Source of the DNA: Nocardioides immobilis
Lineage (GTDB): Bacteria; Actinomycetota; Actinomycetes; Propionibacteriales; Nocardioidaceae
DNA: 64,000 bases
Direction of reading: 5' to 3'
NCBI RefSeq assembly: GCF_003515065.1
Contig: NZ_QXGH01000017.1
Location: forward strand, 124,001 to 188,000
Below are positions 33,125 through 41,976 of this stretch, in pieces. Under the pieces are notes generated by a model that was not told the DNA's origin, ran no database searches, and worked only from the letters and a program-made list of their open reading frames with translations. Positions within the stretch are counted from its first letter, which is position 1, and the number at the start of each line of letters is the position of its first letter. A program made the translations under genes and the position numbers.

Positions 33125-34423
33125 TCAGTCGACGGGGCGGTAGACCAGGATCGCCCCGTCGACCGGCTCGCCGCGGAGGTCGACCAGCGACAGGCCGTAG
33201 GCCTGACCGGGCCACAGCAGCGTGTCCAGCGAGCTGCCGCCGTTGTCGCCGTCGAGGCCGGTGCCTTCGCGGACGGGGCCCTTCTCGGGCTGGATCCGGA
33301 GCCAGGTGCCGTCCTTCGAGCCGAGGACGAAGCCGACCAGCCGCGGGCCGTCCGCCTCCAGGTGGTGGGTGCGACCGTCGACCGCCTCCAGCTCGAAGAG
33401 CCGACCGTCCCACTCGGTGAGCTCGGGGATCTCCTCGCCGAGGACCGGGCGACCCGGGCGGGCGTCGTACGCCGCGCTGCCGGCGAGCACGCCGGGGAAC
33501 GGCACGACCTTCTCGGAGAACTGCCGGTCGGTGGTCCACATCCGGACGTGGTGGACGCCATGGGTGCTGGCGCCGCTCGACGCCCAGCCGCCGCCGGCCG
33601 GGTCCTCGTCGAAGGTGCCGAGGTCGTCGCACCGGCCGCTCTGGAAGACGCCGTCATCGATGGCGACGACGTAGAAGACCCGCGCCCCGTTGCTGTCGCA
33701 GTAGTCGGACACCCGGATCTCGTCGAGCCGCCCGCGCACGGTGAACGACGCCTCACCGGTGGCGGGGTCGACCCACGCGCCGCCGACCAGGCTGCGGTCG
33801 GCCACGTGGTCGCGGAAGACCACGGTGCCGCCCGGGTCCGTGAGGCCGGGGGCCAGCTCGTCGGTGCGTTCGTACGTCGCCAGCCCGACCCGGGTCTCGT
33901 CGGACCCGCCGGACACGGTGAGGGTGAGCGTGCCTTCGTCCCGGCCGACCAGCAGCGGGTCGTCGAGCTTGCTCGGCCCCACGACGCGGGCCAGGAGCGC
34001 GCCGTCCTCGGTCAGCGTCACGGTGGCGCCCGCCGGCAGGTCATCGACCGCGACGGCCACGGCGCGGCGTCGGTCGGAGTCGCCGAGCTCGAGCTCGAGC
34101 GTCGCGTCGCCGCGCTGCGACTCGGCGCTGGCCACGAACCGGAACGGGAAGTCGAGGATCTCGATCTCGCGAGGAACCACGTGACCGGCGACCTCGAGCT
34201 GCTCGTCCGCCGGCGTCCGTGGGTCGTCACTGAGCGCCGGTAGCACCCCGAACCCGACGATGGCCGCGAGTGCCGCAACGCCGGCGACGGCACCGGCGCG
34301 GCGCTGGCGCCGGATCGCGCGGATCTTGCCGTCGACGCCGGCGGCGCGGGCGGTGTGCGGGACCCCGTCCACGCTGGACGCGTCCGCCGCGAGGGTCGCC
34401 TTCAGGTCGTCGATCGTGTTCAT
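33125..34423 (-). CDS. Membrane-anchored partner of SigE-type sigma factor (putative anti-sigma)
   Basis: Protein of 432 residues translationally coupled (ATGA overlap) to the sigma factor gene upstream, the usual place of an anti-sigma factor. A short cytosolic N-terminus (MNTIDDLKATLAADASSVDG, then GKIRAIRRQRR) precedes one TM (AGAVAGVAALAAIVGFGVLP). The long extracytoplasmic part is beta-rich, without a domain I can name (AVDDLPAGATVTLTEDGALL, DTLLWPGQAYGLSLVDLRGE). No ZAS-type Cys/His motif is visible in the N-terminus, so any sigma binding would be of another type. Confidence 0.75.
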   Translation of the reverse strand: MNTIDDLKATLAADASSVDGVPHTARAAGVDGKIRAIRRQRRAGAVAGVAALAAIVGFGVLPALSDDPRTPADEQLEVAGHVVPREIEILDFPFRFVASAESQRGDATLELELGDSDRRRAVAVAVDDLPAGATVTLTEDGALLARVVGPSKLDDPLLVGRDEGTLTLTVSGGSDETRVGLATYERTDELAPGLTDPGGTVVFRDHVADRSLVGGAWVDPATGEASFTVRGRLDEIRVSDYCDSNGARVFYVVAIDDGVFQSGRCDDLGTFDEDPAGGGWASSGASTHGVHHVRMWTTDRQFSEKVVPFPGVLAGSAAYDARPGRPVLGEEIPELTEWDGRLFELEAVDGRTHHLEADGPRLVGFVLGSKDGTWLRIQPEKGPVREGTGLDGDNGGSSLDTLLWPGQAYGLSLVDLRGEPVDGAILVYRPVD

Positions 34424-34938
34424 CGCAGCTCTCCCGCCTGCTCGTCGTGCTCGTGGGCCAGCGCGGGGTCGATCCGCAGCTTGGCCAACGCCTTGCTCAG
34501 CTGGCTCTTGACGGTGCCGCGGGAGCACCCGAGCATCTCGGCCGTCTCGGCCTCGGACAGGTCTTCGAAGTAGCGGAGCACGACGACCGCGCGCTGCCGC
34601 TTCGGCAGTCGGCCGATCGCGTCCGAGAGGTCGTGCCGAGCGTCGACGGCTGAGGTTCCGTCGTGACCGCCCTGCTCGGGCAGCTCGTCGGTCGGCCGCT
34701 CGCCGTTCCACTTCCGCCGCCACCAGCTCGCGTAGGTGTTGACGAGGATCTTGCGGACGTAGGGCTCCGGTCGGGTCTCCACCTTCTGCCAGGAGAACCA
34801 CGCCTTGCTGAGCGCGGTCTGAAGCAGGTCCTCGGCCAGGCCGTGGTCGCGGGTCAGCAGGTAGGCCGTGCGGAGGAGTGCCTGGGAGCGGGCCGCGACG
34901 AAGTCGTCGAAGTCGGCGCGAGCTGCGTGGTCAGGCAC
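34420..34938 (-). CDS. SigE-family ECF sigma factor
   Basis: ECF sigma factor of 172 residues from GTG 34938, chosen because GAGGAGG sits five bases upstream; ATG codons at 34962 and 34971 are alternatives. Region 2 is FDDFVAARSQALLRTAYLLT plus RDHGLAEDLLQTALSKAWFS. Region 4 is LPKRQRAVVVLRYFEDLSEA and ETAEMLGCSRGTVKSQLSKA. The signature WRRKWNGERPTDELPE belongs to the SigE-type group common in Streptomyces and Nocardioides. It is coupled to the membrane protein gene downstream and divergent from a penicillin-binding protein gene, so a cell-envelope regulon is plausible. Confidence 0.93.
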   Translation of the reverse strand: MPDHAARADFDDFVAARSQALLRTAYLLTRDHGLAEDLLQTALSKAWFSWQKVETRPEPYVRKILVNTYASWWRRKWNGERPTDELPEQGGHDGTSAVDARHDLSDAIGRLPKRQRAVVVLRYFEDLSEAETAEMLGCSRGTVKSQLSKALAKLRIDPALAHEHDEQAGELR

Positions 34939-35050
34939 CCGGCCTCCTCGTTCCGCGGTCATGGTGGTCATGCAGGTCTGGACCGGCGGGGCTGGGTGAT
35001 CGGTTGCCTGCGTCGCCCGAGTTTCTCCAGCCGGCTGGTAGAACCGTCGC

Positions 35051-36970
35051 ATGCGTCGGATCTCGGTGGCTCTGCCGATCTGCCTGTTGGTGCTCGCTGG
35101 GTGCAGCGACGACCCCGACGAGCCGGACGACGACGACGCTCTGCGGCTCGTCGAGAAGCTGGCGGACGCCATGGTCGAGGCCGCCGGCGACGACGTTCCC
35201 GCTGCCGACACCGCGTTGGCGGAGCTGCCGTTCGCAAGCCGGGAGGGGGCGGAGCGGGCGCTGGGCTACGACGCGATCGTCGAGGGCATGGACGGCATCG
35301 CGCCGACCATCGAGGTGGGCGACGTCGAGGAGTCGAAGGGGCTCACGACCGTCGACCTCACCTGGTCCTGGCCGGTCGTCGAGTCGGCGGAGCCATGGAC
35401 CTACGAGACGCACGTCGAGCTCGTCGAGAAGGAGGGCGACTGGGCAGTGGTCTGGGCGCCGACCGTCGTGGAGCCGAGCCTCGCGAAGGACGAGGTGCTC
35501 GACGCGACCACGATCCCCGCCACCCGGGGCGAGATCCTCGGGGCGGAGGGGGCCGTGCTCGTCACGGACCGGCCGGTGCTGCGCTTCGGCATCGACCGGG
35601 TGCGGGTGCGCGAGGCCGCGGCCGCCGACTCGGCACGGGCGCTCGCGGAGCTGGTGGGCGTCGACGTGGCGCCGTACGTCCGCTCGGTGCGTGAGGCAGG
35701 CGACCGCGCCTTCGTCGAGGCCATCTCGTTCCGCCGGCAGGAGGTGCCGGCCGACGTCCTGGCGGCGTACGAGGGCATCCCTGGTGCGGTCGCGCTGGCC
35801 GACGAGATCTCGCTGGCGCCGACCCGCGAGTTCGCCGCGCCGATCCTGGGCCGGGTCGGTCCGGTCACCGCGGAGATGATCGAGGAGGACCCCGACCGCT
35901 ACCGGGTCGGCGACATCGCCGGCGTCAGCGGCCTGCAGGCGCGGTACGACGAGCAGCTCGGCGGGTCGCCCGGCCGGGTGGTCGAGGCGGTGTCGGCAAC
36001 CGACCCGGGCCCCTTCCGGGACCTGTTCCGGGTCCAGGAGGCCGACGGCGACCCGCTCGAGCTGACCCTCGACCCCCACCTGCAGGAGAGCGCGGAGGCG
36101 CTGCTCGCCGGGATCCCGTCCGCGAGCGCGCTGGTCGCGCTCCGGCCCAGTGACGGCGCGATCCTCGCGGCGGCCAACGGGCCCGGCACCGAGGGCCAGA
36201 ACTTCGCCACCTACGGCCAGTTCCCGCCGGGGTCGACCTTCAAGATCGTGAGCAGCCTGGCGCTGCTCCGCGCGGGGCTCACGCCCGACAGCACGGTCAC
36301 CTGCCCGTCGACGCTCACGGTCGACGGCAAGGAGTTCGGCAACTACAGCGACTACCCGACCTCGGCCCTGGGCGACATCCCACTCCGCACCGCGGTCGCC
36401 GAGTCGTGCAACACCGCGTTCATCGGCGCCCGCGACGAGCTGGGCGACGGCGACCTGGCCGACGCCGCCGCGAGCCTGGGCCTCGGTGTCGACCACGACC
36501 TCGGCTTCCCCGCCTACTTCGGCAGCGTCGCGCCGCCGGCCACCGAGACGGAGGCGGCCGCGGACCTGATCGGCCAGGGCACGATCCTGGCCTCGCCGAT
36601 GACGATGGCGGCCGTCATCGCGTCCGTGCAGGAGGGGGCGCTCGTCGTACCCCGGCTGGTCGGGCAGGTCGAGGTCTCCGACCACGACCACACGCCGCTG
36701 ACGGAGGAGGAGGCCGCACAGCTGCAGGAGATGCTGCGCGGGGTGGTCACCGCCGGCAGCGGCTCGCAGCTGGCCGACGTGCCGGGCGAGCCGGTGATCG
36801 CGAAGACCGGTACGGCCGAGTTCGTCGGTGCCGAGGGGGCCGTGCAGACCCACGCCTGGATGGTGGCCGCGCAGGGCGACCTCGCCGTCGCGGTGTTCGT
36901 CGAGATCGGGGAGTCCGGCTCCCGCACCGCCGGGCCGATCCTGGAGGAGTTCCTCCGCGCGGCGGGCTGA
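35051..36970 (+). CDS. Class B penicillin-binding protein, lipoprotein with MecA-type N-terminal domain
   Basis: Peptidoglycan transpeptidase of 639 residues. The leader MRRISVALPICLLVLAGC ends in a lipobox LAGC. Residues about 25-130 form a MecA_N/NTF2-like domain, followed by a dimerisation region (RGEILGAEGAVLVTDRPVLR) and the transpeptidase domain with S395-TFK (context FPPGSTFKIVSS), S452-CN and K585-TG (AKTGTAEF). All catalytic motifs are intact. Lipoprotein anchoring rather than a TM is the form seen in actinobacterial PBP relatives of PBP2a. It is divergent from the SigE-type sigma factor gene. Confidence 0.93.
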   Translation: MRRISVALPICLLVLAGCSDDPDEPDDDDALRLVEKLADAMVEAAGDDVPAADTALAELPFASREGAERALGYDAIVEGMDGIAPTIEVGDVEESKGLTTVDLTWSWPVVESAEPWTYETHVELVEKEGDWAVVWAPTVVEPSLAKDEVLDATTIPATRGEILGAEGAVLVTDRPVLRFGIDRVRVREAAAADSARALAELVGVDVAPYVRSVREAGDRAFVEAISFRRQEVPADVLAAYEGIPGAVALADEISLAPTREFAAPILGRVGPVTAEMIEEDPDRYRVGDIAGVSGLQARYDEQLGGSPGRVVEAVSATDPGPFRDLFRVQEADGDPLELTLDPHLQESAEALLAGIPSASALVALRPSDGAILAAANGPGTEGQNFATYGQFPPGSTFKIVSSLALLRAGLTPDSTVTCPSTLTVDGKEFGNYSDYPTSALGDIPLRTAVAESCNTAFIGARDELGDGDLADAAASLGLGVDHDLGFPAYFGSVAPPATETEAAADLIGQGTILASPMTMAAVIASVQEGALVVPRLVGQVEVSDHDHTPLTEEEAAQLQEMLRGVVTAGSGSQLADVPGEPVIAKTGTAEFVGAEGAVQTHAWMVAAQGDLAVAVFVEIGESGSRTAGPILEEFLRAAG

Positions 36971-36988
36971 GGCAGCGGAAAAATCAAG

Positions 36989-37025
36989 CAGGCCCCTGGT
37001 CGCATGGGGTCAACGCAGGGGCCTG
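36989..37025 (+). terminator. Hairpin after the penicillin-binding protein gene
   Basis: CAGGCCCCTG (36989-36998) pairs perfectly with CAGGGGCCTG (37016-37025); the loop is 17 bases. It starts 18 bp after the PBP stop codon. An AAAAAT run precedes it rather than a T-tract following it. Confidence 0.55.
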
Positions 37026-37170
37026 GTCGTGTTCGTTGGTGCTCCCTCCGAAACGACGCCCTCACCATAACTCCCGGACGGCCGTCGCACACAGGATTCG
37101 CGCGAACAATCTCGACATCGGCACGCCGGCTGGGGAGGCGAAGTTTCGGCGGCGGTGCCACAGTGGCCCC

Positions 37171-38625
37171 ATGAGCCACGATCCGTTGCACATCGACCGA
37201 CGTCAGCTCTTCATCGGAGGGGAGTGGAGACCGGCTTCGGGAGGCGGGCGGTTCGACGTCATCGACCCGGCCGACGGCTCGGTGCTGACCGACGTCGCCG
37301 ACGGGACCGTCGACGACGCGATGGCCGCCCTCGACGCAGCCGTGGATGCGCAGCAGGAGTGGGCCGCGACCGCGCCCCGGGAGCGCGGCGAGATCCTGCG
37401 GCGGGCGTTCGAGCTGGCAACCGCCCGGGCCGACGACCTGGCCCTGCTGATGAGCCAGGAGATGGGCAAGACCGTGGCCGAGGCGCGCGGCGAGGTGACG
37501 TACGGCGCGGAGTTCCTCCGCTGGTTCTCCGAGGAGGCGGTCCGGATCCACGGCCGATGGATGGAGGCCCCTGCGGGCGGCACCCGACTGCTCACCCTGA
37601 AGAAGCCGGTCGGCCCGTGCCTCTTCATCACGCCCTGGAACTTCCCCCTCGCGATGGGCACCCGCAAGATCGGCCCCGCCGTGGCCGCCGGCTGCACGAT
37701 GGTCGTCAAGCCCGCCGGGCAGACCCCACTCACCATGCTGCTGCTGGCCGACCTGTTGACCGAGGCGGGCCTGCCGGCCGGCGTGCTCAACGTCGTGACG
37801 TCGCGCAGCTCGGGCAAGGTCGCCGAGACGCTGATGGCCGACCCCCGGCTGCGCAAGGTCAGCTTCACCGGATCCACCGAGGTCGGCAAGGTGCTGGTGC
37901 GGCAGTCCGCCGACCAGCTGCAGAGGGTCAGCATGGAGCTCGGCGGCAACGCCCCGTTCCTGGTCTTCGCCGACGCCGACATCGACGCGGCCGTCGACGG
38001 CGCCATGGTCGCGAAGATGCGCAACATGGGCGAGGCCTGCACGGCCGCCAACCGGTTCCTCGTGGAGGGGTCGGTCGCGGAGGAGTTCGCCGGCAAGCTG
38101 GCCGAGCGGATGGGTGCGCTCCGGCTGGGCCGGGGCCAGGACGACGGTGTCGACGTCGGCCCGCTGATCGACGACAAGGCGGTCGCCAGCGTCACCGCGC
38201 TGGTCGAGCAGGCGGTGTCCGCCGGCGCCCGGGTCGTCACCGGCGGCAGCGCCCCGGACGGGCCGGGCTACTTCTTCAGTCCCACCGTCCTCGCCGACGT
38301 GCCACCGGACGCCGACGTGAACACCCAGGAGATCTTCGGCCCGGTCGCCCCGATCACGACGTTCGCGTCCGAGGAGGAGGCGGTCGAGCGGGCGAACGCG
38401 ACGGAGTACGGGCTCACGGCGTACGTCTACACGCGCGACCTGGCCCGCACCGTCCGGCTCGCGGAGTCGCTCGACTTCGGCATGGTGGGCGTCAACTCCG
38501 GCCTGGTCTCCAACCCCGCGGCGCCCTTCGGCGGCGTCAAGGCGAGCGGGTTCGGCCGCGAGGGCGGGTTCGAGGGCATCGAGGAGTACCTCGACACGAC
38601 GTACGTCGCCCTGCCGGGCGGCTGA
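37171..38625 (+). CDS. Succinate-semialdehyde-type NAD(P)+ dehydrogenase
   Basis: Aldehyde dehydrogenase of 484 residues. The active-site Glu is about 256 in VSMELGGNAPFLVF and the nucleophile Cys about 290 in NMGEACTAANRF. FITPWNFPLAMGTRKIGPAV and VSFTGSTEVGKVLV form the cofactor pocket. PFGGVKASGFGREGGFEGIE near the end, and the overall pattern, match the GabD-like SSADH subgroup that feeds succinate semialdehyde into the TCA cycle. Subgroup specificity is inferred. The frame is open upstream, but ATG 37171 starts the family N-terminus MSHDPLHIDRRQLFIGGEW. Confidence 0.92.
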   Translation: MSHDPLHIDRRQLFIGGEWRPASGGGRFDVIDPADGSVLTDVADGTVDDAMAALDAAVDAQQEWAATAPRERGEILRRAFELATARADDLALLMSQEMGKTVAEARGEVTYGAEFLRWFSEEAVRIHGRWMEAPAGGTRLLTLKKPVGPCLFITPWNFPLAMGTRKIGPAVAAGCTMVVKPAGQTPLTMLLLADLLTEAGLPAGVLNVVTSRSSGKVAETLMADPRLRKVSFTGSTEVGKVLVRQSADQLQRVSMELGGNAPFLVFADADIDAAVDGAMVAKMRNMGEACTAANRFLVEGSVAEEFAGKLAERMGALRLGRGQDDGVDVGPLIDDKAVASVTALVEQAVSAGARVVTGGSAPDGPGYFFSPTVLADVPPDADVNTQEIFGPVAPITTFASEEEAVERANATEYGLTAYVYTRDLARTVRLAESLDFGMVGVNSGLVSNPAAPFGGVKASGFGREGGFEGIEEYLDTTYVALPGG

Positions 38626-38740
38626 CCGGCCGACGGACGGACCGATCGGCCCGAAACGGCCGATTGCCCGCCTCCTGAGTCACACCGGCCCCTCGCGTCC
38701 CGAATGGTCCGTCCGGCGGCCGACACCCGGCGGGCGCGGG

Positions 38741-40270
38741 TCAGGCCTGGGGCTGCTCCTCGGTCTCGCCCTCGACGACCGGCCCTCCCGGCGCGGCGAC
38801 GGCGTTGTTGACCGATTTGTGGATCAGCGACTCGAGGTCGATGCCGGTCGCGGTCTTCAGCATCTGCAGGGTCTGGGCGACGTTGTCGACGACCTGCTTC
38901 GGCATCGCGCCGGCGCCGTCGGTCGAGAGCACCGTCAGGTTGTCGATCGCGCTGATCGGCGCGGCGACCTCCTTGGCGATCTGGGGCAGGACCTCGATCA
39001 GCATCTGCAGCACGGCCGCGTCGTTGTAGTGCGCGAACGCCTCGGCGCGCTTGTCCATCGCCTCGGCCTGGGCATGGCCGACGGCGAGGGTCGCGGACGC
39101 CTCTGCGTCACCCTCGGCCTTGACCGCCTCGGCCTCGGCGACACGGCGAGCCTTCTCGGCCTCACCGCGCTTGGCGCCCTCGATCGCCTCGGCCTCGGCG
39201 AGCGCGGCACGCCGCGCCTTCTCGGCCTCACCGGACAGCCGGGTCTCCTCGGCGTGCGCCTCGGCGGCGGCGATGGTGGCGGCCTTGCGCGCCTCGGCGG
39301 CCGCGATCTCGGCGGACCGCTTCGCGTTGGCCTCCTGCTCGACCCGGTAGCGCTCTGCGTCCGCGGGCTTGCGGACCTGGGTCTCCAGCTGGCGCTCGGT
39401 CAGCGCCGCCTGCCGTACGGCGACCTTCTCCTGCTCGGTGAAGATCGCCTGGTCGCGCTCGGCCTGGGCGAGCGGGCCGGACGCTGCGGCCTGGGCGGCG
39501 GCGGCGTCGGTCTCGGCCTTGATCTCGGCCTGCTTGAGCGCGAGCGTGCGCTGCGCGATCGCGATCTCCTGCTCGGCGGCGATCCGGGCCTGCTCCGCGG
39601 CCTGCCTCGCGTTGGCCTCGGCGATCGAGGCCGCCTGCTGGATCCGCGCGGCCTCCGGCCGGCCGAGGTCGGCGAGGTAGGTGCCGTCGTCGGTGACGTC
39701 CTGGATCTGGAACGCGTCGAGGATCAGGCCCTGGCCGGTCAGCGACGCCTCGGACTCGTCGGCCACCCGCTGCGCGAACGCCGCCCGGTCCCGGATGATC
39801 TGCTCGACCGTCAGGCCGCCGACGATGGAGCGCAGCGCACCTGCGAGGACCTCCTGGGTGAATGCCTCGATGTCCGCCTGCTGGCTGAGGAAGCGCTGCG
39901 CGCCGAGCCGGATCTGGTCGGCGTTGCCGCCGATCTTCACGATCGCGACGCCGTCGAGGTTGAGCTTGATGCCCTGGCCCGACACGGCACCGCGGATCTG
40001 CACCGAGATCCGGCGGCTGGAGAGGTCCATCGTGGCGAGCTTCTGGATGAACGGGACCACGAAGACGCCGCCGCCGAGCACGACCTTCTGGCCGGAGAGG
40101 TCGGTGGTGAGCTGCCCGGTCTCCGGGTTGAGCACCGCCTTGCCCTTGCGACCGGTGACGATGAACGCCTGGTTGGGGCCCGCCACCTTGTAGCGGCTGG
40201 TGACGAGCAGCACCAGCAGCACGAGGAGTACGACGACGCCGATGATCGGCCCCACGACATTGAGATCCAT
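38741..40270 (-). CDS. Flotillin-like SPFH-domain protein
   Basis: Membrane microdomain scaffold of 509 residues. One N-terminal membrane segment (VVGPIIGVVVLLVLLVLLV) is followed by the SPFH/band-7 domain (FVVPFIQKLATMDLSSRRIS, QEVLAGALRSIVGGLTVEQI). A long coiled-coil from about 200 to 410 is rich in Ala/Glu repeats (EAEKARRAALAEAEAIEGAK). It ends in the flotillin C-terminal region. The gene follows the NfeD-like gene by 27 bp, the standard NfeD-flotillin pair. It probably organises lipid-raft-like patches. Confidence 0.93.
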   Translation of the reverse strand: MDLNVVGPIIGVVVLLVLLVLLVTSRYKVAGPNQAFIVTGRKGKAVLNPETGQLTTDLSGQKVVLGGGVFVVPFIQKLATMDLSSRRISVQIRGAVSGQGIKLNLDGVAIVKIGGNADQIRLGAQRFLSQQADIEAFTQEVLAGALRSIVGGLTVEQIIRDRAAFAQRVADESEASLTGQGLILDAFQIQDVTDDGTYLADLGRPEAARIQQAASIAEANARQAAEQARIAAEQEIAIAQRTLALKQAEIKAETDAAAAQAAASGPLAQAERDQAIFTEQEKVAVRQAALTERQLETQVRKPADAERYRVEQEANAKRSAEIAAAEARKAATIAAAEAHAEETRLSGEAEKARRAALAEAEAIEGAKRGEAEKARRVAEAEAVKAEGDAEASATLAVGHAQAEAMDKRAEAFAHYNDAAVLQMLIEVLPQIAKEVAAPISAIDNLTVLSTDGAGAMPKQVVDNVAQTLQMLKTATGIDLESLIHKSVNNAVAAPGGPVVEGETEEQPQA

Positions 40271-40297
40271 TGAGTCCGGTTCCTTAGCTCTGGGTGG

Positions 40298-40816
40298 TCA
40301 TGACTGGGGATTCCAGACCGGGGCCACGGTGACCGCGGTGGGTGACAGGACTCCGGTGATGCTGACCTCGGCGCCCGCCTCGATGGCGAGCAGAGAGCTC
40401 GCGTTGCACTGCATGACGTGGCCGCCGACGCTGACTCGGACGACGCCGTAGCTGTCGCCGCCGGGGATCGCCCTCAGCACCTTGCCGACCTGGCCGACCG
40501 TGTCGCTGATGGAGACGGTGCCGTCGCTGGGCCCGTCCTTGACCAGCCGGGTCAGCCACCAGGCGAACCAGCCGACCACCACACCGCTGGCTCCGCCGAT
40601 CACCAGCGCCAGAGGCGTCGGGAGGCCGCCGCCGTCGGCGGCCGCCGCGCCGAAGCCGAACGCGGACACGAAGCCGCCGATGACCGCCGTCGAGAACACG
40701 TCGCCCTCGAGCGCGTTGAAAGCGCCACCGAAGGCCGCCTCGAGGTGGTCGCCGACGAGCAGCGACACCAAGACGAGCGCCAGGCCGACGAAGCCCAGCA
40801 CCAGGAAGACGGTCAC
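40298..40816 (-). CDS. NfeD-like membrane protein (flotillin partner)
   Basis: Protein of 172 residues with membrane segments at MTVFLVLGFVGLALVLVSLL, TAVIGGFVSAFGFGAAA and PLALVIGGASGVVVGWFAWW. A C-terminal OB-fold-like domain follows (TVSISDTVGQVGKVLRAIPG, SSLLAIEAGAEVSITGVLSP). This topology and the position before flotillin define the short NfeD/YuaF-type proteins without the protease domain. It probably assists flotillin assembly. Confidence 0.88.
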   Translation of the reverse strand: MTVFLVLGFVGLALVLVSLLVGDHLEAAFGGAFNALEGDVFSTAVIGGFVSAFGFGAAAADGGGLPTPLALVIGGASGVVVGWFAWWLTRLVKDGPSDGTVSISDTVGQVGKVLRAIPGGDSYGVVRVSVGGHVMQCNASSLLAIEAGAEVSITGVLSPTAVTVAPVWNPQS

Positions 40817-40907
40817 GTGTTCTCCGGATGAAGTAGCGATGGGACTCGGATCGTATCCGGCGGTGGTGCGGCCAAACCAGGATCGCGACGTGCCGGGGCA
40901 TCCGGGC

Positions 40908-40938
40908 TTGACCTCAAGTTAACTTGAACTTGTTCACT
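40908..40938 (+). promoter_or_regulatory. SoxR-box promoter
   Basis: TTGACC (40908-40913) and TTCACT (40933-40938) are 19 bp apart, the spacing of SoxR/MerR promoters. The spacer starts with the perfect palindrome TCAAGTTAACTTGA (40914-40927). With flanks it matches 16 of 18 bases of the E. coli soxS box CCTCAAGTTAACTTGAGG. The -10 box ends 7 bp before ATG 40945, so the transcript may be leaderless. Confidence 0.75.
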
Positions 40939-40944
40939 GGAGCC

Positions 40945-41976
40945 ATGAGAGCCATCCGCCTGCATGAGTTCGGTCCCGCTGACAACCTGGTCCTGGAGGA
41001 CCTGCCGGACCTCGAGCCGGGCCCGGGACAGGTCCGGGTCGCGGTCGCCGCGGCCGGCGTCCACCTGGTCGACACCACCCTCCGCCGGGGCGAGCCGGGG
41101 CCGATGCCGGCGCCCCCGCTGCCGACCATCCCCGGCCGCGAGGTCGCGGGTGTCATCGACCGCGTCGGCGCGGGCGTGCATGAGGGGTGGATCGGCCGGC
41201 GGGTCGTGGCCCACCTCGGTCCGGTGCCGGGTGGGTACGCGGAGCAGGCGGTCTGCGACGTCGACCTGGTCTACGAGGTCCCGGACGAGGTCGGCCTGGC
41301 CGATGCGGTCGCCGCGGTCGGCACCGGCCGGACCGCGCTCGGCGTCATCGAGCTGGAGCCGCCGGCGGCCGACGACGTCGTACTCATCCCGTCAGCCGCG
41401 GGCGGCCTGGGCTGGCTGCTCGCACAGGCCGCGCTCGAGGTCGGGGCCGAGGTGATCGTCGCGGCCCGCGGCCGGGAGCGCGTCGCCCGGCTGGCCGAGC
41501 TCGGCGCCCACCTGGTCGTGGACTACGGCGCGGAGGGCTGGGAGGAGCAGGTGCGGGCGTCGTACGACGGCGTCTCCCTGGTGTACGACGGCGTGGGCGG
41601 TACCGTGGGCCGGTCGTCCCTCGAGCTGCTCCGGCCGGGCGGCCGGTTGGTGATGTTCGGCTACTCGTCCGGGGCGCCTACCGAGCTCACCACGGGCGAC
41701 CTGGTGGGGCGCGGGATCACCGCGGGCCGGTCGCTCGGGCCGCGGATGGCGGCGTTGCCGGGCGGCATCCCGGGGCTCGCGTTCCGGGCACTGGAGCGGG
41801 TGGCGGCCGGGCGCTGGCGGCCACTCGTCTCGACGTACCCTCTCGCCGACACCGCCCGTGCACACGCCGATCTCGAGAACAGGCGAGCGTTGGGGAAGGT
41901 CGTGCTGGAGCCCGCGATGAAATCGATGGCCACTGTCGGTCCTCATCGCCAGACTGATCTCGAGGAGACCCCATGA
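40945..41976 (+). CDS. Zinc-independent quinone oxidoreductase (MDR family)
   Basis: NADPH-dependent reductase of 343 residues. The N-terminal GroES-like part reads MRAIRLHEFGPADNLVLEDL; the nucleotide-binding part has SAAGGLGWLLAQAALEVGAE and VVDYGAEGWEEQVRASYDGV. No structural or catalytic zinc ligands are present, as expected for the quinone reductase/QorA branch. It probably reduces quinones or other redox-cycling compounds. The SoxR-box promoter directly upstream supports that role. The gene overlaps the downstream MFS gene by four bases (ATGA). Confidence 0.9.
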   Translation: MRAIRLHEFGPADNLVLEDLPDLEPGPGQVRVAVAAAGVHLVDTTLRRGEPGPMPAPPLPTIPGREVAGVIDRVGAGVHEGWIGRRVVAHLGPVPGGYAEQAVCDVDLVYEVPDEVGLADAVAAVGTGRTALGVIELEPPAADDVVLIPSAAGGLGWLLAQAALEVGAEVIVAARGRERVARLAELGAHLVVDYGAEGWEEQVRASYDGVSLVYDGVGGTVGRSSLELLRPGGRLVMFGYSSGAPTELTTGDLVGRGITAGRSLGPRMAALPGGIPGLAFRALERVAAGRWRPLVSTYPLADTARAHADLENRRALGKVVLEPAMKSMATVGPHRQTDLEETP

